From positions 142,382 to 206,381 of the forward strand of contig NZ_JAAHIH010000010.1 of the NCBI RefSeq assembly GCF_010671925.1: a stretch of DNA of 64,000 bases. The letters run 5' to 3'. Of this stretch, positions 42,900 through 52,369 are shown in pieces. The first letter of the stretch is position 1; each line of letters starts with the position of its first letter. The notes below the pieces were generated by a model that was not told the DNA's origin, ran no database searches, and saw only the letters and a list, made by a program, of their open reading frames with translations. The DNA comes from Moorena sp. SIOASIH (lineage in GTDB: Bacteria; Cyanobacteriota; Cyanobacteriia; Cyanobacteriales; Coleofasciculaceae). The position numbers and the translations under genes were made by a program.

Positions 42900-45251
42900 T
42901 TAGTACCGCTCCCAATAAGGCTGAAAACCTCGCCGTTTCAGAATATCCACCTCCAGCCGCAGGATGCGATTATCGAGCTTAGAATTAGCTCTCCCTGTAG
43001 ACTCTTTCTCTTCCGAGTTGAGTCCTTCAAACCGTTGGAGGGCTGTAAACGGAAAATCTTGGGCAACACTTAATTCAGCCAAGTTTTGGCGAGCCGATAA
43101 ATTCTTTGGCTCCAGTTCTAGTATCTGTTTATAAAACCCCGTTGCCTTAGCATAGTGCTGTTGAGTAAAGCTAATCCCTGCCAATGCTAGTAAGGCACCA
43201 ATGTTATCAGACTCCCGTTCCAAAATTTCTTCGTAAGCGTTGCTAGCTAATCGCAAATCTCTCAATCCCATAGCCAATTCTCCCTGCACAAAATAGGCAT
43301 CAATATTATCAGGATTACCGGCAATCCACTCAGCTATTTCAGCTTTAGCTAACTTAGGCTCTCGCTGTGCTAAAACCTGTAGTCGTCGCAATTGTACAGG
43401 AGCATTATCTGGTGAGACCTCTAGTAGAGTAATGTACAGGGTTTCTCGTGCTGGGTCAGCAGGCAAAGCACCCACTAAACTCAACAATTCCGGCGGTGGA
43501 TCAATAGAAGGCTGAGTCTGTAGCCATTGATTGAGTACCCCTTCCGCTTCCTGTTGGTCAATACCTTTAGTTTGATATGCCACACTAGTACGCCCCAGCT
43601 GGGCTAATAAATCATTGGGATCGCGAGATACCAGCTGGTCATAGATAACCAGAGCTTTCTGTGGATCACCTTGGGCAATATAGATTCCCGCTAACCCCCG
43701 CAAAGCACCATTGAACAAATTATTATTTGGATTACTCTGAATAATTCTCTGATACCGCTGGATACTAGCATTGAGATTTCCCTGGCGACGGTCAATATCT
43801 GCTAGCAATAATTCCGTACTCTGGTCAGATCCACCAGTAGACGTTGCCCTGTAACTATCAATCGCACTTGTTGCCTGGGCTAGTCGATTCTGCTTTATCA
43901 AAATCTGAGCAACACGGAAATGCAAAAAGGGTACATCTACCCCTGTAGCCAGCAAATCTTGGTAAACACTCAGCAGTTCTGGGTCAGGAGGGTCTAGACG
44001 CAACAAAGCTTGGGCTAAATCTCGCTGCTGAGCTGGTTCACTCGGTAGGGTTTGGGTTATCTCAAGCAGCCGCTGTCGCCGTTGAGTTCGGGATAACTGA
44101 CCCAATTTACCTTCTAGAATAATCTGCTTCACCAACAAGCTTTGGTTATTCGACTTCACCAACAAGCTTTGGTTATTCGACTGCTCCTCGGTCAACTGCT
44201 GATAAAGCCGTAGAGCTGATGCCCACTGGCTTGGTACCTCACTCATCACATCAGCCACTTCCCTGACTAAAGCAAAAGATGGCTTTGGTGTTGAGGCCAG
44301 TACCTGACGGTAGAGAGTAACCGCGTCTTCGGTTAGGTCAGAGCGACTCTCACGACGACCAATTTCTGAAAGGGCTCGGGCTAAGGGTAAAGCCGCCTCA
44401 TCCCTCCCTCGCAACGGTTCTAGGACAGACAAAGCTTCTGTCAGTTGCCCAGAGGCTTGATAAGCTTGAGCTAAATCAGCCCGTAGATAGCTATCATTGC
44501 CATAGAATTGGGAAAATTGATTCAGCTGAGCTTCCAATACCTTTACCGCCTGAGCAGGATTGCCAGTTTCTCGTAGAGCCAGAGCATAGGCTCCCGCTGC
44601 ATTTCCCGGAATTGGCTTACCGCTAGCTTGGTAACGATCAAATAGCTCTAGCCCTTGCTGATAGTCACCACTATAGGTATAGATTTGAGCAGCACCAACA
44701 ATGATTTCTGGTGTCGGATTGCTCTCCAGCACAATTTCATAATCATCTAGGGCTTCCGGAAAACGACCTTGGTAGCCAAGCAGTAAAGCCCGCTGAGCAC
44801 GAGCACCAGTATCATTAGGAGTTAGGTTTAATAAAGTCGTTAAGGCTTCAATCCCATCCGCCTGCCATTCAGCACGATAACCTCCCAATTCTCCTACCGC
44901 TTCCAGAGCCTCTTTATTGTTTGGGTCGATGGCTAGGACTTGTTGATAAGCAGCCCAAGCATCTGCATCTCGCCCTGCTCGCTGATACGCTATCGCTAGA
45001 CCTAACCTCCCTTCCTTCGATTGGGGAGAGCCTTTTAGAGCTTGTTCAAAGGTTGCGATCGCATTATCCACCCATCCTTTATTTAACAGAGAGTAACCTC
45101 GGCGTACTGCAGAAGTAACTTGTGCTTGGAGCGCTGGTACCACCGATTCAACTGGGCTGAAGATTAATACTCCTGCTAACCCAAAAACCATCAAAAAGAT
45201 CCACCAACGCTGCCAGTGGAAATTTTTTTTGCCAAGAGAATTGTTATTCAT
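42900..45251 (-). CDS. large TPR protein with N-terminal membrane anchor
   Basis: The protein has 783 residues. One membrane helix near residues 16-34 (WWIFLMVFGLAGVLIFSP) is followed by TPR units almost to the end (GYSLLNKGWVDNAIATFEQALKGSPQ, AYQRAGRDADAWAAYQQVLAIDPN). This architecture is like the periplasmic TPR part of BcsC or PgaA-type exporters. The next gene upstream encodes an outer-membrane barrel, as if the exporter were split. A nine-residue tandem duplication (SNNQSLLVK twice) lies at about 44110-44170. ATG at 45251. A role in polysaccharide or surface assembly is inference. Confidence 0.75.
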   Translation of the reverse strand: MNNNSLGKKNFHWQRWWIFLMVFGLAGVLIFSPVESVVPALQAQVTSAVRRGYSLLNKGWVDNAIATFEQALKGSPQSKEGRLGLAIAYQRAGRDADAWAAYQQVLAIDPNNKEALEAVGELGGYRAEWQADGIEALTTLLNLTPNDTGARAQRALLLGYQGRFPEALDDYEIVLESNPTPEIIVGAAQIYTYSGDYQQGLELFDRYQASGKPIPGNAAGAYALALRETGNPAQAVKVLEAQLNQFSQFYGNDSYLRADLAQAYQASGQLTEALSVLEPLRGRDEAALPLARALSEIGRRESRSDLTEDAVTLYRQVLASTPKPSFALVREVADVMSEVPSQWASALRLYQQLTEEQSNNQSLLVKSNNQSLLVKQIILEGKLGQLSRTQRRQRLLEITQTLPSEPAQQRDLAQALLRLDPPDPELLSVYQDLLATGVDVPFLHFRVAQILIKQNRLAQATSAIDSYRATSTGGSDQSTELLLADIDRRQGNLNASIQRYQRIIQSNPNNNLFNGALRGLAGIYIAQGDPQKALVIYDQLVSRDPNDLLAQLGRTSVAYQTKGIDQQEAEGVLNQWLQTQPSIDPPPELLSLVGALPADPARETLYITLLEVSPDNAPVQLRRLQVLAQREPKLAKAEIAEWIAGNPDNIDAYFVQGELAMGLRDLRLASNAYEEILERESDNIGALLALAGISFTQQHYAKATGFYKQILELEPKNLSARQNLAELSVAQDFPFTALQRFEGLNSEEKESTGRANSKLDNRILRLEVDILKRRGFQPYWERY

Positions 45252-45483
45252 TGGTCAAAAGCATGAAGTATGAAGAATGAAGTATGAACTATCAAGGATG
45301 AAGGATAAACTATCAAGGATGAACTATCAAGGATGAACTATCAAGGATGAACTATCAAGGATGAATCAGTGTCTATGTTCTATCTATCTCAGCAATTCTA
45401 TTGGTGAGTAGCTTTACCCATTACTCATTACTCAGCACTGACGCACTCAGCACTGACGCACTCAGCACTGACGCACTCAGCAC
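45252..45483. repeat. tandem repeats between barrel and TPR genes
   Basis: About five GAACTATCAAGGAT 14-bp units (45284-45365), then three CAGCACTGACGCACT 15-bp units (45433-45480). No gene. Confidence 0.85.
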
Positions 45484-47160
45484 TCAATCCCAGAGATCAC
45501 TCACATCAAAATCAGCCCTGACTCGAACACCAAGAATTGTATCTGAAAACTCATCTCGTCCTTGCAAAGTCACACCTGCACGCACATTAGGTGAAACACG
45601 CACGTCATAGAACAATTCCCAAACATCTGGTACTTTATTACCTTGGTCCCGGCGCAAGTCATCATTAGACAATTGCCGACCATAGCCAAGCCCTAGTCGG
45701 TCATCATCCATAAACAAATCTAAGAGGTTCAGACCGACACTGTAGGTATCCCCGCTTTCATCTAAATCAAGATTTTCGTACCAACCATAGCGCCCAAACA
45801 GTCCCATCTTGAGAGCAGGAATATATAGTTCTCCATTAATCCCGTAAGCTTCTTCGCGGTCAGAGGACTTCGGACCAAACTCGTTATCCCCTCGGTTCAA
45901 AGAAAAAATTTCCTGGAATCCATCTTTCTGAGCATCCCGAGCCGATAGGTAAGTTCCCCGAATGATTGCTGTACCTACCCGGAAAGCTAGCTCTGAAGAA
46001 AACCCATCAAACGCAAAATCATCCAGGTCTCGGTCTGAAGAAAAGCCCGCAGCTCTTACTTCCAGGTTGTCGGTTAAATTCCAGTTGAGCAGCACCCCCG
46101 GACGGGACGCTATACCTGCTGCTGCCAGAGCAGGATTCGTCTGAAACACCGGGTTAAAGAAATGGGTCGTACTATCTTTAGCAAAGCTATTGCGGTCAAA
46201 ATAAGATGTCAAATCCATTAGACCAACCACAAAGCGCAGATTAGAATAGCTAGGCACAGAAGTCGTAAAGTAAAGTTCATTGAGACTTAATCCCGTTTCT
46301 TCGGTGTCGGAAAAGCCATCCCCAGTGGTGAGATCAACTGTGGCACCAAACAAAGCATGGGGAGAAAGGGGATAAGTTCCTTGCAGCCGTAGTCTCGCTG
46401 ATGTGTCTACCTGATTCAGAAAGGCACCTTGTACGTTTAGGGTCGGAGCTAACGGATTATCATCCTTAGGCTCAATCTCTGGAATTAATGGACGCTCTGG
46501 TGCTTCCTCAAAGTTGGTTTGTGCCAGCTTCTTAGGCTCAATCGATACCCAATCATCTTCACTGGGGTAGAAGCTCTTAGGGTCATATTGCTTGGATAAA
46601 CCTACAGTCCTATCAAAGTACCTCAGGCAGCTTCCGTTTGTGTAGCCACAACCAAATTCTTGTCCGCTACTAACCGAGTAGTATTGGCTGTTAGGGTTTG
46701 CTTGAAACCTAGCCCTCATCCTCCTGCATGAATCCTTAACAGCCCAGTCCTCCTGGGCCTTTTCAGACAAATTGGTAGAGTTGAACCTGTCCAGCCGGTC
46801 TTGGTCTGTGTTGCTCCAGACATTATTCTGTGATGGTTTCGACGTTTCGCTCTTAGGGCTAAGAGGTTTTTCCGAAACAATTTGATCCGGAAGACTAGGA
46901 CATAGCCCCGAAAAATGAGCATGGGCTGGTTCTGTTTTCAGACTAGCAACACCTAACAAGAGTGATAGGGTGATCGGGGCTATAAAACCCCATTTGGCTA
47001 AGGGGGAAGTCGAGCCAATGGATAATAAGTAACTTAGCTCAACGGAACGCTTTGAGGCGCTCATGCTTGGTTGATTATTAGTATCAATAGCAATAGGGAT
47101 TTGATTTATGTCTCTCATGAGCACCACAATCAATGAAATATAACTGTGCTTAGTTAACAT
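45484..47160 (-). CDS. predicted outer-membrane beta-barrel protein
   Basis: The protein has 558 residues. A signal-like hydrophobic segment with an Ala-X-Ala site is visible (APITLSLLLGVASLKTEPAHAHF); the start could also be at 47118 or 47064. A linker with a CGYTNGSC-like Cys pair follows. From about residue 245 to the end is an alternating beta pattern typical of porins (LNVQGAFLNQVDTSARLRLQGTYPL to GVTLQGRDEFSDTILGVRVRADFDVSDLWD). A carbohydrate-porin or polysaccharide-export role is suggested by the TPR neighbour but not proven. Confidence 0.7.
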   Translation of the reverse strand: MLTKHSYISLIVVLMRDINQIPIAIDTNNQPSMSASKRSVELSYLLSIGSTSPLAKWGFIAPITLSLLLGVASLKTEPAHAHFSGLCPSLPDQIVSEKPLSPKSETSKPSQNNVWSNTDQDRLDRFNSTNLSEKAQEDWAVKDSCRRMRARFQANPNSQYYSVSSGQEFGCGYTNGSCLRYFDRTVGLSKQYDPKSFYPSEDDWVSIEPKKLAQTNFEEAPERPLIPEIEPKDDNPLAPTLNVQGAFLNQVDTSARLRLQGTYPLSPHALFGATVDLTTGDGFSDTEETGLSLNELYFTTSVPSYSNLRFVVGLMDLTSYFDRNSFAKDSTTHFFNPVFQTNPALAAAGIASRPGVLLNWNLTDNLEVRAAGFSSDRDLDDFAFDGFSSELAFRVGTAIIRGTYLSARDAQKDGFQEIFSLNRGDNEFGPKSSDREEAYGINGELYIPALKMGLFGRYGWYENLDLDESGDTYSVGLNLLDLFMDDDRLGLGYGRQLSNDDLRRDQGNKVPDVWELFYDVRVSPNVRAGVTLQGRDEFSDTILGVRVRADFDVSDLWD

Positions 47161-47637
47161 TTATGGCCAATAAATGTTTTACCAGCCGAGAAAAGCTGCT
47201 CCGGTTTTTTTTTTATTGGGGCTAATTATATCATATAATTACGCTTGATTAATTTGTTCAAAGTCTTAGGTTTAATCCGATATCACAAGGTTGGTCAATT
47301 TATGAATGTTATTGAATACCAAGGCTACTATACTTAATGTCACTCTCAAATTAATACAACCAAAAAAAAATCCGAATTACCTATTAGGGGATAGTTCAAG
47401 CAAAATTATTCATCATCTAAATAATATAAAGAGTTTAAATAGTTGGATCAAACCATAACAAAAAAAATCTAAATGAATAAAAATTAACCATGCCAAGCCT
47501 TAACATTAATCATCAATAAATTTTACCAAAATTAAATTTTATTTGTTAAAATTTAATTTAATCACAATTTTATGCAACTATCGACTATGCACAAAACCTT
47601 TATTTTTATTTGGACAAAAAAAATAGTCAAACAAAAT
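47161..47637. promoter_or_regulatory. AT-rich divergent spacer
   Basis: This 477-bp AT-rich DNA separates the barrel gene and the lipoprotein gene. A T9 tract lies at 47202-47211. Presumed promoters for both genes; no repeat or RNA seen. Confidence 0.35.
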
Positions 47638-48393
47638 ATGACCCATTTGTTAAAAGGGGTATTTAGCATCTTTATACTCTTACTATTAAGTAATGGATGC
47701 ACCCAGCTTCCATTACCAGGACGGCAATTAACTAATCGATTAATCGGTCAATCTTCCAAAGCAATTTTTCAGCTTAGGGTGACCAAATCAGACCGTCCGG
47801 GGATCTACACCGTAGCAGGAACCACGAATCTTCCCGAGGAAATTCCCATCACGGTAGCAGCAATTCGCTATTTGCACCCTAATCAACAGCTCTCTTTCAA
47901 CAGAGACGCAAATTTTATCTATTCAATTCTGGCTTATCAAAATGTCGATGTAAAGAAGGGAAGATGGCAGACCGACTTGAAACTATGGCAAATTGCACCA
48001 GACGGTCAGTTTCAAGAAGTCTGGCAAATGGATCAGTCCAAACTTGGGTTATCACTAAAACCAACAGAGGAAGTAACCTTTGTAGCCACCCTCGCCCCCA
48101 AAGAGTCCCTCTGGGAACTAGAACAGCAGTTAAAGAAGCAGCGAATAACCCTAGCAAGCAGCCTGATCAACAATACATCGGATGGTCAACGGTATGTCCA
48201 GGCACGTCAAATTCTGTCCGTTGCCTTACCCACCGGTCAGACCAAACCACCTGAACCTAGACCTGAGGATATTAATGATGGCTGGGGCAAGCGGTATCTG
48301 CTGCTACCAGAACCACCAATTATTTATAAACTTGACAAGCCTAGTCAACGTCGAATCGATGCTCCCCTTTCAACTCCTGAGTTTTTACAATGA
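47638..48393 (+). CDS. predicted lipoprotein, function unknown
   Basis: The protein has 251 residues from the ATG at 47638 (MTHLLKGVFSIFILLLLSNGC, a lipoprotein signal with the Cys at about residue 21). An in-frame ATG at 47572 would add 22 residues ahead of the signal. The mature part looks beta-rich (SKAIFQLRVTKSDRPGIYTVAGTTNLPEEIPITVAAIRYL). It ends LSTPEFLQ. I do not recognise the family. It is convergent with the PKS locus, from which it is separated by a strong hairpin. Confidence 0.7.
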   Translation: MTHLLKGVFSIFILLLLSNGCTQLPLPGRQLTNRLIGQSSKAIFQLRVTKSDRPGIYTVAGTTNLPEEIPITVAAIRYLHPNQQLSFNRDANFIYSILAYQNVDVKKGRWQTDLKLWQIAPDGQFQEVWQMDQSKLGLSLKPTEEVTFVATLAPKESLWELEQQLKKQRITLASSLINNTSDGQRYVQARQILSVALPTGQTKPPEPRPEDINDGWGKRYLLLPEPPIIYKLDKPSQRRIDAPLSTPEFLQ

Positions 48394-48410
48394 TATCTCG
48401 TTTAAGGAGT

Positions 48411-48466
48411 AATGGAGTAATGGAGTGATGGAGTGATGGAGTGATTACTCCATCACTCCGTTCTTG
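48411..48466. terminator. bidirectional hairpin between lipoprotein and ferredoxin genes
   Basis: Tandem GGAGTGAT units end in a perfect 13-bp stem (48430-48442 with 48447-48459) around a GATT loop. It lies in the short spacer between two convergent genes. Confidence 0.75.
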
Positions 48467-48535
48467 TGCTTGGACAAAAGATATTGTGGAAAGGGAATTT
48501 TCCTCACCCGTTCATCCCCTCATCTGTTCATCCCC

Positions 48536-48823
48536 TCACCCCTTGAGAGTACTGATACTAATATCCCCCATCACAACACACTGGCAAGCTAGACGTGCAT
48601 GAGGATTGTCTGGAGCTAACACATCAAGCAAATCCTGCTCATCAGCTGTGATAGGTGACAGGTTTTCAATGCCCCTGACTACCTCGATTAGACAGGTGCC
48701 ACAGGATGCTTCCCGACAACCAAAAAGTAGGGAAATGGGATGCTCATCGCAGATCTCAGCTAGGTTTTGGTTAGGTTCGACCTCAAGGGTTTTTTGATCG
48801 TCTTCAACGTGAATACTCACCAT
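48536..48823 (-). CDS. 2Fe-2S plant-type ferredoxin
   Basis: This 95-residue ferredoxin has a cluster motif C-x4-C-x2-C (GCREASCGTC) and a final Cys in LACQC, the plant-type 2Fe-2S arrangement. The chain has the QNLAEICDEHPISLLFGC lead-in of the family. It is the last gene of the minus-strand PKS locus, about 60 bp after the diiron oxygenase, so it may supply electrons to that enzyme; this is inferred from position only. ATG start at 48823. Confidence 0.9.
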   Translation of the reverse strand: MVSIHVEDDQKTLEVEPNQNLAEICDEHPISLLFGCREASCGTCLIEVVRGIENLSPITADEQDLLDVLAPDNPHARLACQCVVMGDISISTLKG

Positions 48824-48884
48824 AGCAACAATTTGGGTATCTCATTTATAACATTACTGGAGCAGGAGCTGGGACAAGTTTGAC

Positions 48885-50111
48885 CTAACGCTTAACCGAT
48901 CTCGAGAACTGCTTAAACTCTCGAATGTTATTTGCGACAGCTTTTTCAACTGAACCGGATGAAGCCATCAGACGCATCTCGCGATTAACAGGTGACAGAT
49001 AGTCTAGACCTTCGAGAAACTTGCGGATATCCGATAGAAGACGCTGATAATATTTAGCTGTCACATGTAAGCCTTCATTTTCCTGACAGAAACACTTCTC
49101 CATCATCAGTAATGCTTCTTGGTTAGACATGCCAAATAGAGGTGTTTGCAAGAGCTTATACACCATAGGCATAAAATTGCTAGCACAGGTACCAGGGACG
49201 GTAGTAGATAGCCCATTAAATACATCGATTTGTAACCTGTAGACCGCTTGGTTAGCAAGGTACTTCTCCCAGATGTTTGGCTTAGGGAAATCCTTATAGA
49301 TTTCGTGGGACATTAACTGAGACGTTGCGGTGTGAAAACTTTCGTCAAGTAGATGATAACGAGAAACTGCTGTTGGAGCGGGAATAAAATCACGCTTTTT
49401 CTCTAATTTCTTATAAAACTGGGAAAAAGTATATTCCCTATTTTTGAGATGTAAATTGCCGATGCCACGGGCAGTATAGTACTGGCTCGCTAGAAAAGGA
49501 GAATTACTGATACTGATGGTGTACACATGCATTCCCAAAGGAGAGCTTGTACGTCCACCCATCCCTTTGAAGGGAGATAATGTCTTATCCATTTCCTGAG
49601 GTTTGGTTGACCTAGGACAGTGAAAAACTGTTTCGCCCAATAGGGCTATCTCTGTCTTATTCCCAATGTTGTTAAAGGCACGAACATGGTAACGTTCTTG
49701 ATTAGTTTCAACGTCTAGCGTATGGCAGATAACTTCGTAATCATCAAAGGGAAAGAAGGCATTTGCTGTCACTTCATTGAATAAGATTGTATTAGTTTCA
49801 GTAGCAGCAATTAAATAGTAATCCAAAGCCCAAAATAGATGGTTAAGAGCTTTTTTTTGCGAGGGTGAAGCCGCTTCATAGAGGGGGCTACCGTACAGGA
49901 TTGAAAGCTCTGGCTCACCCCAGTAATAATCGCTATTGCTGCTATAGTCAAAGTTTTTAGACAACTGGTCCATCTTTTCGGTGTAATCCGAATCAGTATT
50001 CCGCCGATAATTAATATCCATCAGCTTAAGATTCTTGCGGCCATGGACAACTTGTTCTGATGGAGTTGAAAATTGACTTCCTTTTTCTGGTGCTTTATGG
50101 GTTTTTAGCAT
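48885..50111 (-). CDS. AurF-like diiron oxygenase
   Basis: The protein has 408 residues. The ligand pattern matches the p-aminobenzoate N-oxygenase AurF family: E139-x2-H142 (QERYH), then H253-x3-E257-x2-H260 (YHLLDESFH). A preceding Glu is at 105 or 113, and a further E-x2-H (EGLH) lies near residue 345. Members oxidise aryl amines to nitro compounds or hydroxylate other substrates with a non-haem diiron centre. Here the neighbours are a lipid-type PKS and a ferredoxin, so the substrate could be the chain made by the locus. ATG start at 50111. Family confidence is good; the reaction is unknown. Confidence 0.78.
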   Translation of the reverse strand: MLKTHKAPEKGSQFSTPSEQVVHGRKNLKLMDINYRRNTDSDYTEKMDQLSKNFDYSSNSDYYWGEPELSILYGSPLYEAASPSQKKALNHLFWALDYYLIAATETNTILFNEVTANAFFPFDDYEVICHTLDVETNQERYHVRAFNNIGNKTEIALLGETVFHCPRSTKPQEMDKTLSPFKGMGGRTSSPLGMHVYTISISNSPFLASQYYTARGIGNLHLKNREYTFSQFYKKLEKKRDFIPAPTAVSRYHLLDESFHTATSQLMSHEIYKDFPKPNIWEKYLANQAVYRLQIDVFNGLSTTVPGTCASNFMPMVYKLLQTPLFGMSNQEALLMMEKCFCQENEGLHVTAKYYQRLLSDIRKFLEGLDYLSPVNREMRLMASSGSVEKAVANNIREFKQFSRSVKR

Positions 50112-50295
50112 GATATTATCCTTAGGACAAAATTTACGTAATCTACGTAATCTATAAGTTAGATGGTGTACGGTACTGTGCGGTAGTGTTTAGAGTCAAC
50201 CTTGTTTTTAGTAATGGTTAATGGCTCGGGAGTAATCACAATTACCAATGACCCATTACCAAGCTTGACAATATCAATAATTAAAAATTAACAAG

Positions 50296-51993
50296 TTAGG
50301 AAAGAGTAACTGGGCGATACTGACTGTAGTAATCTGGCATTTGGAGTCCTTGAATTTTCAAACTTTGTATTCGGTGTAAAAATGCAGCCCCATTCATGAT
50401 GTGGTGAGCCACATCAACCACACTGCGATTATTTGGAGCAGCGAGGTAAGACCCTTGCACCCAGTTATTAAAGCTGCCCATTGCAGGTCCGCACCAAATC
50501 TGATAATCGATTTCTCTGCCTTTCTCCCCTGACTTCGACCAACGAGATGACAATCCTAGGTACCAGCGGAAAATCAGAGCCATTTTCACCTTAGGATTAT
50601 TGGCAGCTTGTTTTATTTTATCAGGATTTCGTTGGGATATATAAGCTATTGTATCCTCCCAGATTGCTTCAATTTTTCTCTGGAAAATTTGTTTTTCCAG
50701 TTTTTCTCTTTCCTGGATCGGAATAGCTTCAATCGAGTCATAGCTTCTATATAACTCAAATAGTTTCTGGGCCCGTAGGGGGAAGAGGGTACCTTTTTTG
50801 AGGACTTGCAGTTTTACCCCCATTTCAAACATATCGGCTGCTGGAGCCATGGTGACATCAGTCATATCAGCTTTAGCCAACACTTCCTTAGTATGTTGAG
50901 AGGTTCCAGCTTCAAGGCAAGACTGATTAATAGAGCCAGTCATAACATAAGCCGCACCCATCATAAAAGCAGCTAAGGCTGATTGTGGCGTACCAATACC
51001 ACCAGCAGCTCCAACTCGAATGGGGTTTTCATAACCATATTTTTCCTGAATTTCATCCCTCAAGTCCAAGATAGAAGGTAACAGACAAACCAAAGACCGA
51101 TTATCTGTATGACCACCTGAATCAGCTTCTACGGTGATATCGTCTGCCATGGGAACTTTTTCTGCCAAAGTTGCCTGTAACTCACTGATTAATCCCTGGT
51201 CAACGAGTTTTTTAAGGATTTGTGTTGGAGCAGGCTGGATAAATTTTGCAGCAACTTCTCTTCTGGAGATTTTAGCAATAACTTTATTTTTGATTTCGAT
51301 TTGATTAGCTGTATTGAGTCCTAATCCAGCAGCTCGATAATAAACAATGTTGGGAGTTAAGTCCAGAAATGCAGACGCTTCTACAGTTTTAACACCATAA
51401 TTGAGATATAGATCAACAGCATGGCGTTCAATCGCCGGTTCACTGGGACTATGAATTAAATTAAAGGCGTAGGGACCTTGGGGTAAGGCTTGTTGAATAC
51501 GATTAATAGCTGCTTCCAAGCGGGAAGGACTTAATCCGCCAGCACCAAATGAACTCAAAATTCTCTCTTTGCCGAGAGCAATGACCATGTCTTCAGATGC
51601 AATTCCACCAGCCATCGCTCCAGTAACATAGGCAGATTTTACCCCATGAAAGGATAAAAAACTGGGATCGCCTAACTGTTGAATTTGTATTGGTGGAACT
51701 GCCATCAGCAGTTCTACTTGAGAGCTCTTGCCATTTTCGGAAGGATACCAGTAGCCTTCTTGGGTTACGCCAATCTGTCCTTGGGATCTAACGATATAAC
51801 AGGACTTATCTAAGTCTAGCAGTTTGGCCTTAATTCCTCGATCATCAAATGCTATCCCATCCAAAGACCCTTTCCAAACCTGATTTTGACCATAGAAACA
51901 ATTTAAAAATCCGATTTTATTATCATTTTTATTATCTTTTTTGCTTAGAGGTGTATCTAAAGCATTCATTGGCTTATATCTAGTTTTAGTCAT
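50296..51993 (-). CDS. pfaD: PfaD-type enoyl reductase of PUFA/polyketide synthase
   Basis: This 565-residue, FMN-dependent, nitropropane-dioxygenase-like reductase is of the PfaD class, which acts in trans on iterative lipid synthases. Landmarks: KSAYVTGAMAGGIASEDMVIALG, SFGAGGLSPSRLEAAI, FNLIHSPSEPAIERHAVDLYL, VEADSGGHTDNRSL and GAAGGIGTPQSALAAFMMGAAYVMTGSINQ. The C-terminal DMFEMGVKLQVLKKGTLFPLRAQKLFELY also matches. Length is typical (about 540-560). ATG at 51993. It follows the KS-CLF-AT gene after a small gene. Confidence 0.93.
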   Translation of the reverse strand: MTKTRYKPMNALDTPLSKKDNKNDNKIGFLNCFYGQNQVWKGSLDGIAFDDRGIKAKLLDLDKSCYIVRSQGQIGVTQEGYWYPSENGKSSQVELLMAVPPIQIQQLGDPSFLSFHGVKSAYVTGAMAGGIASEDMVIALGKERILSSFGAGGLSPSRLEAAINRIQQALPQGPYAFNLIHSPSEPAIERHAVDLYLNYGVKTVEASAFLDLTPNIVYYRAAGLGLNTANQIEIKNKVIAKISRREVAAKFIQPAPTQILKKLVDQGLISELQATLAEKVPMADDITVEADSGGHTDNRSLVCLLPSILDLRDEIQEKYGYENPIRVGAAGGIGTPQSALAAFMMGAAYVMTGSINQSCLEAGTSQHTKEVLAKADMTDVTMAPAADMFEMGVKLQVLKKGTLFPLRAQKLFELYRSYDSIEAIPIQEREKLEKQIFQRKIEAIWEDTIAYISQRNPDKIKQAANNPKVKMALIFRWYLGLSSRWSKSGEKGREIDYQIWCGPAMGSFNNWVQGSYLAAPNNRSVVDVAHHIMNGAAFLHRIQSLKIQGLQMPDYYSQYRPVTLS

Positions 51994-52037
51994 TATAATA
52001 CAGCTGATTTTGTTAAATTAATTATTAGAGTTACCTG

Positions 52038-52352
52038 TCAAAACTGGGGAAAGTGCCAGTATAGACCGTACTGACCCTGGCGAAGGATATTGGTGAGACG
52101 CACGTTGGTGCCGCTGTAACCTGTGAAATTAACTGAGTCCACAGCTTGATTGGTAACTGCAATCTGTTCTGCCAATTCTGGCGAGAAACCCGCTGCCCGC
52201 ACTAAGGTGCGGGTAAATTCGTAATGAAAGGTACTGTGTCCTTTGAGTCCGTTGCGGTAGAACTCGTTGTAGGCTTTTGTAGGTAACACCCAGCAGAGAA
52301 TTAGCACGATGGTAGATACCCAAGTCAATAAAAATAGTGTTTTGCGCTTCAT
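52038..52352 (-). CDS. small secreted protein within the PKS operon
   Basis: The protein has 104 residues from the ATG at 52352 (MKRKTLFLLTWVSTIVLILCWVLPTKAYN, a signal peptide or anchor). The rest, FHYEFTRTLVRAAGFSPELAEQIAVTNQAVDSVNFTGYSG, is helical and reads like the start of a larger protein. The ending YGLYWHFPQF comes soon after, so it may be truncated. It starts 17 bp after the PKS stop and is co-oriented with pfaD. I do not recognise the family. Confidence 0.6.
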   Translation of the reverse strand: MKRKTLFLLTWVSTIVLILCWVLPTKAYNEFYRNGLKGHSTFHYEFTRTLVRAAGFSPELAEQIAVTNQAVDSVNFTGYSGTNVRLTNILRQGQYGLYWHFPQF

Positions 52353-52369
52353 GTTTGGTTGATACACAA

